Positions 8,627 through 20,398 of a stretch of DNA of 64,000 nucleotides are shown one piece after another. The translations under genes were made by a program, and so were the position numbers. The stretch is taken from NCBI RefSeq assembly GCF_003443875.1, contig NZ_CP027482.1, positions 1,860,001 through 1,924,000 on the forward strand. The letters run 5' to 3'. Source of the DNA: Aeromicrobium sp. A1-2 (GTDB lineage Bacteria; Actinomycetota; Actinomycetes; Propionibacteriales; Nocardioidaceae). The notes under the pieces are model-generated. The model made no database searches, was not told the DNA's origin, and saw only the letters and a program-made list of their open reading frames with translations. The stretch's first letter is position 1; every line of letters begins with the position of its first letter.

Positions 8627-9298
8627 TCAGACGGCGTAGATCGCCGGTCCCCACGCTGCGCCGAGCACCGCACCCACGATCATGTACGGCCCGAAGGCGT
8701 AGGCCTTCGGGTCGACGAGCTTGAGTCGGGCCAGGCCCAGCCCGAAGACCGCGCCAAGGATGAATCCGGCGTACATCCCGACGAACACCTCGCTCGCCCC
8801 CAGTGCACCGAGCGCCAGGGCGAGGACGCCGGACAGGCGCACGTCGCCGAAGCCGAAGGCCCCCCTCGCGATCCAGAAGAGGACGCGGAAGATGACGTAG
8901 ACGACGACATTGGCGACCACGGCACGGACCAGCACCTGCGCGTCCTGCAGCAGCACGGCACCCAGCACGACCAGGACCAGGGTCAGCAGGTAGGTCGGGG
9001 CCACGATGAAGAACGGGAGCAGCCGGGTGTGCCAGTCGATGAACGCCAGCCACGAGCCGACCCCGGCGACCAGGACCCAGACCGGCAGCAGCTCGGAGTC
9101 GTCTATCCGCCACGCCACCAGCCCGGCCATCAGCGCCGAGGAGAGCGCCAGGCCCACCCTGAGCCCACGAAACTCCGCCAGCACGGCGTAGGGAAGCTTG
9201 TCGTCATCGCCTCCGGCCGGCTCCGGGATGCGTCGCAGCACGAGGGGCCCGGCAGCGCCCAGGAGAGCCGCTGCGAGGGCCGTGAGGACGATGGTCAC
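8627..9298 (-). CDS. A24 family prepilin peptidase-like protein
   Basis: Membrane aspartic protease family that cleaves type IV prepilin-like leaders. The two catalytic aspartates are recognisable in AFIDWHTRLLP and FGFGDVRLSG. The glycine-rich tail YAFGPYMIVGAVLG is also typical. About seven or eight hydrophobic segments are predicted. The protein lacks the N-terminal methylase domain of full PilD, as in many actinobacterial forms. The GTG at 9298 starts right at the first membrane segment, 10 nt after the aroE stop; an ATG at 9340 that would overlap aroE is the alternative. No pilin gene is in the window. Confidence 0.75.
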   Translation of the reverse strand: MTIVLTALAAALLGAAGPLVLRRIPEPAGGDDDKLPYAVLAEFRGLRVGLALSSALMAGLVAWRIDDSELLPVWVLVAGVGSWLAFIDWHTRLLPFFIVAPTYLLTLVLVVLGAVLLQDAQVLVRAVVANVVVYVIFRVLFWIARGAFGFGDVRLSGVLALALGALGASEVFVGMYAGFILGAVFGLGLARLKLVDPKAYAFGPYMIVGAVLGAAWGPAIYAV

Positions 9299-9308
9299 GC
9301 GAGAGAAC

Positions 9309-10115
9309 CTAGCGGGTTGCGAGCTCACCCATTGCGGCATTGAGCAAGATCTGTGGATCGACGGTGCTTCCTGTCATCAGCTCGACCTGAAGCGCGGCCT
9401 GGTGTGCCAGCAGGTCGAGCCCGCTCACGGTCGGCAGGCCAGACTCCGCGGCGGCGGCCAGCAGCGTGGTCGGCCACGGGTCGTAGACGATGTCGAACAC
9501 GGCCCGCGCCGCCGCGGTGAGCTCGCGCGAGCGGGCACCCGCAACGTCCTCGGGCACGGTCGAGATGAGGAGGTCAACGGTCTCGGTCAGCGGCTCGTCG
9601 ATGCCGCGGACCACGACCTCGACCCCGCGCCGTTCAGCCACCTGCTGGGTCTCCCGAGCGCGAGCCGGGTCGCGGACGACGAGCTCGAGTCGGCTGAGCC
9701 CGTGGGTCGACAAGGCGTACGCCATGGAGGTCGCCGTGGCGCCCGCCCCCAGGATGCGTGCCGTGCGGATGCCGCTCAGCAGACCGCGCTCCTGCATGGC
9801 CGCCAGTGCGCCGGTGACGTCGGTGTTGTGGGCCGAGAGCATGCCGTCGTCGACAACCAGGGTGTTTGCGACGCCGAGCAGCTCGACGTGCTCGCTGCGC
9901 TGGTGAGCCTCCTGGGCGGCTGCCCGCTTGAGCGGCGCCGTCACCGACAGCCCCCGGACGTCGTCTCCGAGCGACCTCAGGAACAGCGGGAGCTCATGCT
10001 CCTCGACCGCCACCGCGTCGTACGTCCAGTCCAGCCCCAGCTCGGCGTACGCCGCACGGTGCATGGCAGGCGAGAGCGAGTGAGCGATCGGCGAGCCCAG
10101 GACGGCGCAGCGCAT
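9309..10115 (-). CDS. aroE: Shikimate dehydrogenase
   Basis: NADP-dependent reduction of 3-dehydroshikimate to shikimate. The N-terminal substrate site GSPIAHSLSPAMHRAAY and SVTAPLKRAA carry the expected serines and catalytic lysine, and the catalytic aspartate is in SAHNTDVTGA. The nucleotide-binding loop is ILGAGATATSMAYAL. Length 268 aa is normal. Coupled to mltG by a 1-nt TGATG overlap. It sits apart from aroCKB but in the same direction, with only the peptidase and the divergent exporter between them. Confidence 0.95.
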   Translation of the reverse strand: MRCAVLGSPIAHSLSPAMHRAAYAELGLDWTYDAVAVEEHELPLFLRSLGDDVRGLSVTAPLKRAAAQEAHQRSEHVELLGVANTLVVDDGMLSAHNTDVTGALAAMQERGLLSGIRTARILGAGATATSMAYALSTHGLSRLELVVRDPARARETQQVAERRGVEVVVRGIDEPLTETVDLLISTVPEDVAGARSRELTAAARAVFDIVYDPWPTTLLAAAAESGLPTVSGLDLLAHQAALQVELMTGSTVDPQILLNAAMGELATR

Positions 10116-11260
10116 CAGCAGATCTTGTCGTCGGCGGCAGCACAGTACGCCTGCAGCTTCTTGACCGCCTGGTTGTGCTCGGCCAGCGTGTTGGAGAACA
10201 CCGTCTCGCCAGTCTCCAGGTTGACCGCGACGAAGTAGAGCCAGTCACCCTCTGCGGGGTTGAGCGCGGCCTCGATGGTCTTCTGCCCGGGCGACCCGAT
10301 CGGCCCCGGGGGCAGACCCGCGACCTTGTAGGTGTTGTACGGCGAGTCGGAGTTGCGCTCCTCGGGCGTCGTGAAGACATCGCCCTCACGGCCGCTGGCG
10401 AACGACACCGTGGAGTCGAGCTGGAGCTGCATGCCGCGATCGATGCGGTTGTAGAGCACCCGCGCGACCTTGGCGTAGTCCTCATCCTTCTTGGCCTCGA
10501 ACTCCAGGATGCTCGCGACAGTCAGGACCTGCTCTGCATTGAGTCCAAGCGCCTCGGCACGGGTGCCGATGTCGAGGTCCTTGGTGACCGACACCGTCTT
10601 GGCGACCATCTCCTTGATCAGCTCGACCGCCGTGGTCTTGGAGCCGACGGCGTACGTCGCGGGATACAGGTAGCCTTCCGCGTTGCCCTTGGCGACCGCC
10701 GGCAGCCCGATCGCGTCCGCGTCGGCGAGCGCGGCCTTGACGTCGGCCGCGGAGATCTTGGTCTTGGCCACGATGATCTTGCTGATCGACTTCAGCCGGG
10801 AGCCTTCGGGGATCGTGACCCGCGACTCTCCCGGTGCGCCGACGATGTTGTCCTTGTCAACCATCGCGCGCATCGCGTACTCGGCGGACATCTGCTTGGG
10901 AAGCTTGTAGAACCCGGCCTGGATCCCCTGGAACCGGGAGTCGTTGATCGCGAGCTGGTAGAACGCCTCGGCGCTCTTGACGACATCGTTCTTGGCCAGG
11001 ATGTCCGCAATCTGCTGGCCGCTCGAACCTGTCGGGATCTCAACGACGACCGAGCCTGTTCCGGCACTGGTGTAGTCGTCCGGACCGCTCAGGAAACCGG
11101 AGATCTTGCCGAAGGCGAGGTATCCGCCGAAGACGACTGCGAGGACCACCACGAGCGCCACGATGCGGCGACCCCAAGGCTTGCGGGCCGGCTTCGCCGC
11201 ACGTCGTCGGCCCGGACCCGAGGGTCCTCCGGTCATCAGGTCCAGCCCACTGTCGCTCAT
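10115..11260 (-). CDS. mltG: Endolytic murein transglycosylase MltG
   Basis: YceG-like lytic transglycosylase that ends nascent glycan strands at the membrane. A basic cytoplasmic N-terminus (about 1-28) is followed by one membrane segment (VALVVVLAVVFGGYLAF). The catalytic glutamate lies in ASILEFEAKKDEDYAKVARV, and the conserved LPPGPIGSPGQKTIEAALNP follows. Total 381 aa. ATG at 11260 lies 7 nt after ruvX. Placement between ruvX and aroE is the standard actinobacterial order. Confidence 0.95.
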   Translation of the reverse strand: MSDSGLDLMTGGPSGPGRRRAAKPARKPWGRRIVALVVVLAVVFGGYLAFGKISGFLSGPDDYTSAGTGSVVVEIPTGSSGQQIADILAKNDVVKSAEAFYQLAINDSRFQGIQAGFYKLPKQMSAEYAMRAMVDKDNIVGAPGESRVTIPEGSRLKSISKIIVAKTKISAADVKAALADADAIGLPAVAKGNAEGYLYPATYAVGSKTTAVELIKEMVAKTVSVTKDLDIGTRAEALGLNAEQVLTVASILEFEAKKDEDYAKVARVLYNRIDRGMQLQLDSTVSFASGREGDVFTTPEERNSDSPYNTYKVAGLPPGPIGSPGQKTIEAALNPAEGDWLYFVAVNLETGETVFSNTLAEHNQAVKKLQAYCAAADDKIC

Positions 11261-11267
11261 CGCTGCC

Positions 11268-11720
11268 TCACAAGCCTTCTCCTGGTGCGGACCCGCGGGT
11301 TCGCTCTGAATCGAGTGCCGTCTGCAGGATGACGGTAGCGGCAGCTTGGTCGATCACCGTGCGCCTGGCCGCTCCCGAGCGGCCGCTGTGCCTCAGGTTG
11401 CTGTCGGCCGTCATGGTCGACATCCTCTCGTCGAACAAGCGGATCGGCACGGGGAAGATCGCCGGCGACAGCTCTGCGCAGAAGGCCCGGACCTTGATCG
11501 AGGCCGGCCCTTCGCGGCCGGAGAGCCCGACCGGCAGGCCCACGACGCACTCGAGCGCCTCGTACTCCGCGATCAGCTCGGCGAGCCGCCCGATCGCCTT
11601 CGGACCGGCAGGCACGGTCTCGACCGGTGTCGCGAGGATGCCGTCGGGATCGCTCACGGCGACGCCGATCCGCACGTCACCGACATCGACACCCACCCGC
11701 CGACCGCGCCGCATCGTCAC
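11268..11720 (-). CDS. ruvX: YqgF/RuvX family putative Holliday-junction resolvase
   Basis: RNase H-fold nuclease implicated in 16S rRNA 5' maturation and possibly Holliday-junction resolution. Key acidic residues are in GVDVGDVRIGVAVSD and LFDERMSTMTA. Length is 150 aa from GTG 11720, which overlaps the alaS stop by 4 nt (GTGA); an ATG at 11714 is a near alternative. The order alaS-ruvX-mltG is conserved. Confidence 0.92.
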   Translation of the reverse strand: MTMRRGRRVGVDVGDVRIGVAVSDPDGILATPVETVPAGPKAIGRLAELIAEYEALECVVGLPVGLSGREGPASIKVRAFCAELSPAIFPVPIRLFDERMSTMTADSNLRHSGRSGAARRTVIDQAAATVILQTALDSERTRGSAPGEGL

Positions 11721-14374
11721 GCGCTCAGCGCCGCCTCGACCGCAGCGAGCGCAGCCGGAATCGCGGACACGTCTGTGCCGCCGCCCTGCGCGACGTCGGC
11801 CTTGCCGCCGCCGCGGCCGCCGATCTTGTCGCCCACGACGCCGATCAGCTGGTTGGCCGAGAGCCCTCGCTCCTGGGCCAGGTCGTTGAGGGCCACCACG
11901 GCGGCCGGCTTGTCACCGGCATCACCGATCACGACCACGACGGCGGGACGCTCGCGCAGACGGTTGCGGATGTCGAGGGCCAGCGTGCGCACGTCTCCCC
12001 CACCGGCTCCCGCGGCATGGTGTCCGACGTAGGCGATGCCGGCGATGTCCTTGGCCGCGGCCGCGATGTCGCCGGCCGCGCCGATCAGCTGTGCGGCCTT
12101 GATGCGCTCGGCTGCCTTGTCCGCGGCCTTGAGCCGCTCGACCAGGTCCTTGACCCGGCCCGGGACGTCGTCGGCCTGCGTCTTGAGGATCTCGGTGAGC
12201 TGGCGGACGACGTCACGCTCGCGGGCGAGGTATTCGAAGCCCTCGATTCCCGTGAGTGCCTCGATGCGCCGGTTGCCTGCTCCGACCGAGCCGTCCGACG
12301 TGATGACCAGGGTGCCGATCTGCGAGGACCGCTCGACGTGCGTGCCACCGCACAGCTCACGCGACCACGGGCCGCCGATTTCGACGACACGCACGTCTTC
12401 GCCGTAGGTCTCGCCGAACAGCGCGAGCGCGCCGAAGTCGCGCGCCTCGGGCAGCGACATGGTCTGGGCCCGAACAGCCAGGTCTGCACGAAGCGCTCGG
12501 TTGGACGCCGCTTCGACGCCGTGCAGCTGATCGGGCGACAGAGCCCCGTTCCAGCCGAAGTCGAGTCGGAGGTAGCCGGGGCGGTTGAACGAGCCGGACT
12601 GCAGAGCCGTGGGACCGAGCACCTCGCGCAGCGCGGCGTGCACGACGTGCGTGCCCGAATGGGCCTGGCGCGCGCCGAGCCGCCAGTCCGGGTCGACGGC
12701 AGCCTCGAGCTCCTGGTCGAGCGTCAGCTCACCCTCCAGCACCCGCACCTGGTGGACCACGAGTCCACGGACCGGGCGCTGGACGTCGAGCACCTCGGCC
12801 CGGCCCCCGTCCCACGTCAACGTGCCCGCGTCGGCGTGCTGTCCGCCGGACTCGGCGTAGAACGGTGTGCGGTCGAGCACGACCTCGCCGAGCGCGCCGA
12901 CGGAGAGCGCTGGAACGCCCGACCCCTCGGCGATCAGGGCGAGGACGCGCGACTCGGTCGTCAGGTCGGTGTACGCCAGCCAGTCGGTCGGGCCGTTGGC
13001 GTCCAACGCGGCACGGTAGACCGTGGTGTCCGCGTGGCTGCCCTTCTTGGACTTGGCGTCGGCCTTGGCGCGCGAGCGCTGCTCGGCCATCAGGGCGCGG
13101 AAGCCTTCCTCGTCGACCGTCAGGCCCTGCTCGGAGGCCATCTCCAGGGTCAGGTCGATCGGGAAGCCGTAGGTGTCGTGCAGGGCGAACGCCTGCTTGC
13201 CCGGCAGCGTCGTGCCACCGCCGTCCTTGAGCGCGATCGCAGCGCTCTCGAAGATCTGCGTGCCCTTGCCGAGGGTCTGGCGGAAGGCTTCCTCCTCGGC
13301 GTACGCGATCTGCGAGATGCGGGGGAAGTCGGCCTCAAGCTCGGGGTAGGACGCCTTCATCCGGTCCAGGCTGACCGGGAGCAGTGCCGGCAGGGCCGGA
13401 TCCTCGTAGCCCAGCAGTCGCATCGAGCGCACGGCCCGACGGAGCAGGCGGCGCAGGACGTAGCCGCGGGCCTCGTTGCCGGGCGTGACGCCGTCGCCCA
13501 TCAGCATCAGTCCGCTGCGGACGTGGTCGGCGATGACTCGGAACCGGACGTCGTCGCCATGGTCCTTGCCGTACGTGCGCCCGGTGATCTCCGAGGCCTT
13601 CTCGATGACCGGGAACACCTCGTCGATCTCGTAGAGGTTGCCCTTCTCCTGCAGGAGGTAGGCGACCCGCTCGAGCCCCATGCCGGTGTCGATGTTCTTG
13701 TTCGGCAGGTCACCGATGACGTCGAACTGGTCCTTGGCCCGGACGTTGGTGATCTCCTCCTGCATGAACACCAGGTTCCAGATCTCCAGGAACCGATCCT
13801 CGTCGACGACTGGCCCGCCGTCTGGCCCGAACTCGGGCCCGCGGTCGACATAGATCTCGCTCGCGGGACCGCCGGGCCCGGCGACACCCATGTGCCAGTA
13901 GTTGTCGAGCAGCCCACGGCTCTGGATCCGCTCGTCGGGCAGGCCGGCGATCTGCTTCCAGAGCTGACGCGCCTCGTCGTCGGAGTGCAGCACCGTGACC
14001 CAGATCGTCTCGGGGTCGAAGCCCAGCCCACCATCGGCGACGGAGCCGGTGATGAGCTTCCAGGCGTGCGTGATGGCGCCTTCCTTGAAGTAGTCACCGA
14101 ACGAGAAGTTGCCGTTCATCTGAAAGAACGTGCCGTGCCGGGTGGTCTTGCCGACCTCTTCGATGTCTTGCGTACGCACGCACTTCTGCACCGACGTGGC
14201 CCGGTCCCACGGCGGAGTCTCCTGGCCCAGGAAGTACGGCTTGAACGGCACCATGCCGGCGTTGACGAACAGCAGGTTGGGATCGTCGAACAGCAACGGC
14301 GCCGAGGGGACGACGGTGTGTCCGGCGTTCTCGAAGTGCGCGAGGAATCGGCGGCGGATCTCCGCGGTCAGCAT
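11717..14374 (-). CDS. alaS: Alanyl-tRNA synthetase
   Basis: Charges tRNA-Ala and edits mischarged Ser/Gly. The class II catalytic core starts MLTAEIRRRFLAHFENAGHT at ATG 14374. The editing-domain zinc motifs are HSGTHVVHAALR and RELCGGTHVER, and the C-terminal DHHA1 domain contains GGRGGGKADVAQGGG. Length is 885 aa. The start shares one base with the preceding small gene (TGATG); a longer in-frame extension to 14698 is out-of-frame shadow of that gene and is rejected. Confidence 0.97.
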   Translation of the reverse strand: MLTAEIRRRFLAHFENAGHTVVPSAPLLFDDPNLLFVNAGMVPFKPYFLGQETPPWDRATSVQKCVRTQDIEEVGKTTRHGTFFQMNGNFSFGDYFKEGAITHAWKLITGSVADGGLGFDPETIWVTVLHSDDEARQLWKQIAGLPDERIQSRGLLDNYWHMGVAGPGGPASEIYVDRGPEFGPDGGPVVDEDRFLEIWNLVFMQEEITNVRAKDQFDVIGDLPNKNIDTGMGLERVAYLLQEKGNLYEIDEVFPVIEKASEITGRTYGKDHGDDVRFRVIADHVRSGLMLMGDGVTPGNEARGYVLRRLLRRAVRSMRLLGYEDPALPALLPVSLDRMKASYPELEADFPRISQIAYAEEEAFRQTLGKGTQIFESAAIALKDGGGTTLPGKQAFALHDTYGFPIDLTLEMASEQGLTVDEEGFRALMAEQRSRAKADAKSKKGSHADTTVYRAALDANGPTDWLAYTDLTTESRVLALIAEGSGVPALSVGALGEVVLDRTPFYAESGGQHADAGTLTWDGGRAEVLDVQRPVRGLVVHQVRVLEGELTLDQELEAAVDPDWRLGARQAHSGTHVVHAALREVLGPTALQSGSFNRPGYLRLDFGWNGALSPDQLHGVEAASNRALRADLAVRAQTMSLPEARDFGALALFGETYGEDVRVVEIGGPWSRELCGGTHVERSSQIGTLVITSDGSVGAGNRRIEALTGIEGFEYLARERDVVRQLTEILKTQADDVPGRVKDLVERLKAADKAAERIKAAQLIGAAGDIAAAAKDIAGIAYVGHHAAGAGGGDVRTLALDIRNRLRERPAVVVVIGDAGDKPAAVVALNDLAQERGLSANQLIGVVGDKIGGRGGGKADVAQGGGTDVSAIPAALAAVEAALSA

Positions 14375-14646
14375 CAGGTTCGGTCCTTGTCGGTGTGCTC
14401 GGCCTGGAGGCGAAGCAGATCGGAGTGGTCGTGGGTGGCGCCGGACAGTTGGTGGACGATCTCGTCCTCGCGAGTCTCCATGCCGTCTCGCACCTCGGCG
14501 CTGAAAGCACGCCAGCCGGACCCGAGGGCCGCGGCCTGGTCGACGAGACCCGGCACCGAGAGCCGGTAGGCGGCTCGGCGGGCCTTGGCGGTGGCGTAGA
14601 CGCCGGCGGCCGAGCCGGCGACGAACCAGACGATCCGCGACCTCAT
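14374..14646 (-). CDS. Small DUF6167-like membrane protein
   Basis: Protein of 90 aa that begins MRSRIVWFVAGSAAGVYATA, a short N-terminal hydrophobic segment with a basic run (KARRAAYR) after it, then an amphipathic helical tail. It resembles the DUF6167 proteins that commonly sit upstream of alaS in Nocardioidaceae and Streptomyces; the function is unknown. The ATG at 14646 overlaps the upstream stop by 4 nt; a GTG at 14658 is possible. It is coupled to alaS by 1 nt. Confidence 0.75.
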   Translation of the reverse strand: MRSRIVWFVAGSAAGVYATAKARRAAYRLSVPGLVDQAAALGSGWRAFSAEVRDGMETREDEIVHQLSGATHDHSDLLRLQAEHTDKDRT

Positions 14647-15107
14647 GAGCTGAGCCACCGATCGGCGGGCTCCGTCGGCTGGGCCGCACGTACGGCACGA
14701 CGTCCGGCCTGGAGTCGCTCCCGGCGGCGGCTGCGGTACTCGCGGCGCATCAGGGCCATGACCCGGTCGCGGCTCTCGGCGCGCAGCGCGTGAGCCAGCC
14801 CGTGAGCCAGCACCGACAGACGTACCCCAGGGCGACCCAGCGCCGTGTTGACGACCTGCAGCTCGGACGGGGGCACGATGAGCCTGCCCTCGACGATCCG
14901 CGGCTCGAGCTCACGGTCAGCGACCTCTGGCTGGGACGCCACATGGGCGATCTCGGTCGACAACCGTGGCGGTGCGGGTAGCGGCTCGGGTGCGGGCGGC
15001 ACAGCGACCGAGAGCCGGCGGGCGGCACGGACCGCGATGACTGCAGCGCTGATCGCCACGACAGCGAGGAGCGCCGTCGCGGCGAGGATCCCCACCTCCG
15101 TTGACAT
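14643..15107 (-). CDS. Hypothetical membrane-anchored protein
   Basis: I do not recognise a family. The 154-aa protein starts with a membrane segment (VGILAATALLAVVAISAAVI) and then has a proline-rich linker (PPAPEPLPAPPR). A soluble part follows, including a helical AHGLAHALRAESRDRVMALM and a very basic stretch (RREYRSRRRERLQAGRR). It sits between rarA and the DUF6167-like gene, where Streptomyces has a DUF948 membrane protein; similarity to DUF948 is not evident. The stop overlaps the next start by 4 nt. Confidence 0.7.
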   Translation of the reverse strand: MSTEVGILAATALLAVVAISAAVIAVRAARRLSVAVPPAPEPLPAPPRLSTEIAHVASQPEVADRELEPRIVEGRLIVPPSELQVVNTALGRPGVRLSVLAHGLAHALRAESRDRVMALMRREYRSRRRERLQAGRRAVRAAQPTEPADRWLSS

Positions 15108-15125
15108 GGGGTCGAGCCTAACGCC

Positions 15126-16490
15126 TCAGCGATCGCGGAGGATCGCCCGGATCCGCGCCAGCCGCTCGGCGATCGCCGCCTCGGCTCCGTGCCCGCCGGG
15201 CTCGTAGTACGTCGCACCGTCGACCTCGTCGGGCGCGTACTGCTGGCTCACGACGCCACGCGGATCGCTGTGCGCATAGAGGTAGTCATGGCCGTGGCCG
15301 AGCTTCTTGGCACCCGAGTAGTGCGCATCGCGCAGCGCGGGTGGCACAGCGCCGACCTTGCCGGCGCGCACATCGGCGATCGCGGCATCGATGGCTTTGT
15401 AGGCGGCATTGGACTTGGGGGCCGTGGCGAGCGCGATGACCGCCTGGGACAACGTGATGCGTGCCTCGGGGAATCCGATCATTGCGACGGCCTGAGCCGC
15501 GGCCACCGCCGTCGTCAACGCGGTCGGATCGGCCAGGCCGATGTCCTCGCTCGCCGAGATCATCAGCCGTCGCGCGATGAACTTCGGGTCCTCGCCGGCC
15601 TCGATCATGCGAGCGAGGTAGTGCAGCGCGGCATCGACGTCCGAGCCCCGGATCGACTTGATGAGCGCACTGGTGACGTCATAGTGCTGGTCGCCCTGCC
15701 GGTCGTAGCGAACTGCGGCCCTGTCGACCGCGAGTGCGGCGTCCTCCACGTCGATCTGCGACTTGCCCTGGCTCGTGGCGGCGCCCGCAGCGGCCTCGAG
15801 GTATGTCAGGACGCGTCGACCGTCGCCACCGGCCAGGCGTACGAGGTGGCTGCGGGCCTCGTCGGACAACGTGACGGCGCCGCCGAGCCCGCGATCGTCC
15901 GTGAGCGCCCGGTCGAGGATCACGCCAATGTCGTCGTCGGTCAGCGACTCGAGCGTCAGGAGCAGCGAGCGCGACAACAGCGGGGAGATGACACTGAAGT
16001 GCGGGTTCTCGGTCGTCGCCGCGACCAGGGACACCCAGCGGTTCTCGACCCCGGGCAGCAGGGCGTCCTGCTGAGACTTGCTGAAGCGGTGGACCTCATC
16101 GACGAACAGGACCGTCTCGACACCGCTCTGCGACAGCGCGCGGCGTGCTCCGACGATAGTCTCGCGCACCTCCTTGACGCCGGCCGAGACCGCTGAGACC
16201 TCGACGAATCGGCGGTCGGTGTGAGCGCTCAGCAGGCTTGCGATGGTCGTCTTGCCGGTGCCGGGTGGGCCCCACAGCAGGATCGTGAGCGGCTGGTTGC
16301 CGTCGATCATCTGGCGCAGCGGCGAGCCGGGAGCCAACAGGTGCTGCTGACCCACGAGCTCTTCAAGCGACCGCGGGCGCATGCGGACCGCGAGCGGCGC
16401 GTTGGCCGAGGTGTTTCCGCTCAGGCTTCCCCCACCTGTGCCGGTCGTCGGCGGTGCGTCGGGCAGGTCGAACAGCCCGTCGGTGCTCAT
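15126..16490 (-). CDS. rarA: Replication-associated recombination protein A (MgsA/RarA AAA ATPase)
   Basis: AAA+ ATPase related to clamp loaders that acts at stalled forks. Walker A is [14 protein letters not shown] near residue 75. Walker B is [20 protein letters not shown], then sensor 1 in [10 protein letters not shown]. The C-terminal tetramerisation domain carries [19 protein letters not shown] and EDIGLADP. A glycine/serine-rich linker precedes the conserved [15 protein letters not shown]. Length 454 aa. Confidence 0.95.
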   Translation of the reverse strand: MSTDGLFDLPDAPPTTGTGGGSLSGNTSANAPLAVRMRPRSLEELVGQQHLLAPGSPLRQMIDGNQPLTILLWGPPGTGKTTIASLLSAHTDRRFVEVSAVSAGVKEVRETIVGARRALSQSGVETVLFVDEVHRFSKSQQDALLPGVENRWVSLVAATTENPHFSVISPLLSRSLLLTLESLTDDDIGVILDRALTDDRGLGGAVTLSDEARSHLVRLAGGDGRRVLTYLEAAAGAATSQGKSQIDVEDAALAVDRAAVRYDRQGDQHYDVTSALIKSIRGSDVDAALHYLARMIEAGEDPKFIARRLMISASEDIGLADPTALTTAVAAAQAVAMIGFPEARITLSQAVIALATAPKSNAAYKAIDAAIADVRAGKVGAVPPALRDAHYSGAKKLGHGHDYLYAHSDPRGVVSQQYAPDEVDGATYYEPGGHGAEAAIAERLARIRAILRDR

Positions 16491-16553
16491 GCCTCAGCGC
16501 CCCGGCGTCGTCCTGCGCTGGTCACCGCGTGCGCTCGCGCAGCCGGAAAGGCA

Positions 16554-18313
16554 TCAGCTCTTGGCGTCATCCTGGGGTTTCCAATCGACTCCGGCGTCCT
16601 TGCGCTGCTCCGGGGTGATGGGTGCGGGTGCCGCCGTCAGGGGGTCGAAGCCGCCGCCGGACTTCGGGAACGCGATGACGTCGCGGATCGAGTCGGAGCC
16701 GCTGAGCATCGCGCAGATGCGGTCCATGCCGACCGCGATGCCGCCGTGCGGCGGAGCGCCGAAGCTGAACGCGTCGAGCAGGAAGCCGAACTTCTCCTGC
16801 GCCTCCTCCTCACCGATGCCCATCAGTGCGAACACCCGCTTCTGGACGTCCTCACGATGGATTCGGATCGACCCACCACCGAGCTCGCTGCCGTTGCAGA
16901 CGATGTCGTACGCCCACGCGAGCGCCGAGCCGGGATCACTGTCGAATGCCTCGATGTCCTGCGGCGAGGTGAAGGCGTGGTGCACCGCGGTCCATGCTCC
17001 GCTGCCGACGGCGACGTCGCCGGATGCCACCGCGTCACCCGAGGGCTCGAGCAGTGGCGCATCCACGACCCAGACGAACTCCCAGGCGTCCTTGTCGATC
17101 AGGCCGCCGCGCTCACCGATCTCGAGCCGGGCAGCGCCGAGCAGGCCGCGAGTCGACTTGGTCGCTCCGGCACCGAAGAAGATGCAGTCCCCCGGCTTGG
17201 CGCCGACGTGCTCGGCCAGACCGGCACGCTCGACGTCGCTGAGGTTCTTGGCCACCGGACCGCCGAGCTCGCCGTCGTCCTGGATCGTGACGTAGGCCAG
17301 TCCCTTGGCGCCACGCTGCTTGGCCCACTCCTGCCACGCGTCGAACTGGCGACGGGGCTGCGAGGCACCGCCGGGCATCACGACCGCGCCGACGTACTCG
17401 GCCTGGAAGACGCGGAACTGTGTGTCCTTGAAGAACTCTGTGCACTCCACGAGCTCCTGGCCCATGCGCAGGTCGGGTTTGTCCGAACCGAATCGGCGCA
17501 TCGCCTCGGCGTACGTCATGTGCGGGATCGGGAGCGGGACGTCATATCCGATCAGTGCCCACATGGCTTGGATGATTCTTTCCATCAGCTCAAGGACGTC
17601 GGCCTGGTCGACGAAGCTCATCTCGATGTCGAGCTGCGTGAACTCGGGCTGGCGATCGGCGCGGAAGTCTTCGTCGCGGTAACAGCGCGCAATCTGGTAG
17701 TAACGCTCCATGCCGCCGACCATCAGGAGCTGCTTGAACAGTTGCGGGCTCTGCGGCAGGGCGTACCAGCTGCCGGGCTTGAGGCGTGCCGGCACGAGGA
17801 AGTCGCGAGCACCCTCGGGAGTCGAACGGGTCAGTGTCGGCGTCTCGATCTCGACGAAGTCCCGCTCACCGAGGACCTGACGGGCAGCGGCGTTGACCTT
17901 GCTGCGCAAGCGGATCGCGGCGGCCGGACCGGAACGGCGCAGGTCGAGGTAGCGGTACTTCAGCCGGGCCTCCTCGCCCACGTCGACATGGTCGTCGATC
18001 GGGAACGGCAGGGGCGCCGCGGCGCTGAGGATCTCGACGTCGTCGGCGATGACCTCGATGTCACCGGTCGGGATGCCGGCGTTCTCGTTACCCTCAGGCC
18101 GCTTCTGTACCGTGCCGACGATCTTGAGGCAGTACTCGGCGCGCAGCTGGTGGGCAACCTCCTCGCGGACGACGACCTGGACGACACCCGAGGCCTCGCG
18201 GAGGTCGATGAACGCAACTCCGCCGTGATCTCGACGACGGGCGACCCATCCAGCGAGGGTGACCTGCTGACCGATGTGTTCGGTGCGCAGGCTTCCGGCG
18301 TCGTGGGTGCGGA

Positions 18314-18317
<4 letters not shown>
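16554..18317 (-). CDS. aspS: Aspartyl-tRNA synthetase
   Basis: Class IIb synthetase, 587 aa. The N-terminal OB-fold anticodon domain contains [19 protein letters not shown], motif 2 is [20 protein letters not shown] and motif 3 is [10 protein letters not shown]. The bacterial-type GAD insertion lies between motifs 2 and 3. The ending [11 protein letters not shown] is typical. Start is GTG 18317, overlapping the hisS stop by 4 nt. Whether it is discriminating or also charges tRNA-Asn cannot be judged without knowing if gatCAB is present. Confidence 0.96.
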
Positions 18318-19638
<1,321 letters not shown>

Positions 19639-19642
<4 letters not shown>

Positions 19643-20334
19643 GCCATCAGCTCCGCGAGGAACGGGTTGGTGCCACGCTCGCGGCCGACCGACGTCTGTC
19701 CGCCGTGGCCCGGCAGCACGACGATGTCGTCGGCCAGCGGCAGGACGCGGTCGCGCAGGCTGTCGAGCATCTGCGGGTGCGAGCCGCCGGTCAGGTCGGT
19801 GCGTCCGATCGATCCGGCGAACAGGAAGTCACCGGAGAACATGACTTGTGAGACGTCCTCGGGTCCGTCGTAGTCGACCCGGTAGAAAACGGTGCCGGGA
19901 GTGTGACCGGGCACGTGGTCGACCTGGAACGTCAACCCGTCGACCTCGATCCGGGCGCCGTCGACCGCATCACGTACGTCTGCGGGCTCGGCGAAGTCCG
20001 GCACGTCGGTCATGCCGAGCTGGGCCCGCAGCATCCCGGCGGACTCGCTGGAGATCGCGGCCATGGGGTCGCTCAGGAGGTGCCGGTCCGCGGGGTGGAT
20101 CCAGACCGGGCAGTCGTACTCCTCGGCGACGTCCTGCGCGCACCACATGTGGTCGAAGTGACCGTGCGTGATGAGAACTGCGGCGGGTCGCAGGTTGTGC
20201 TCGGAGACGACCGAATGGATGCCGTCCATCGACTCCATGCCCGGGTCGATGATGGCGCAACCGGCGCCAGGACCCCGGGAGACGAAGTAGCAGTTGGCCT
20301 GCAACGGACCGGCCGGAAATGACGTGAGAAGCAC
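19639..20334 (-). CDS. MBL-fold metallo-hydrolase (glyoxalase II-like)
   Basis: Metallo-beta-lactamase-fold hydrolase of about 231 aa. The metal motif THGHFDHMWC (HxHxDH) is intact, with further ligands in VPGHTPGT, SGDFLFAGSIGR and the terminal LPGHGGQT. It resembles YcbL-type hydroxyacylglutathione hydrolase-like proteins that precede hisS in Actinobacteria; the substrate is unknown. The GTG at 20334 fits the family start (LLTSFPAGPLQANCYF); the longer frame would overlap the divergent DUF349 gene. Confidence 0.85.
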
Positions 20335-20398
20335 GTGCGACAGGGTACGCGAGACGCGCCGACACCCCGGAGGCTGGCCGACGCTTAGACTGTGGCCC

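Noticed and set aside
11627..14569. 980-codon open frame on the plus strand
   Set aside because: It is the antisense shadow of alaS; high GC removes stop codons from other frames. The sequence is Arg/Gly/Asp-rich and matches no family.
14375..14698. N-terminal extension of alaS by 108 codons
   Set aside because: The extension reads the DUF6167-like gene in another frame; MLTAEIRRRF at 14374 is the family start.
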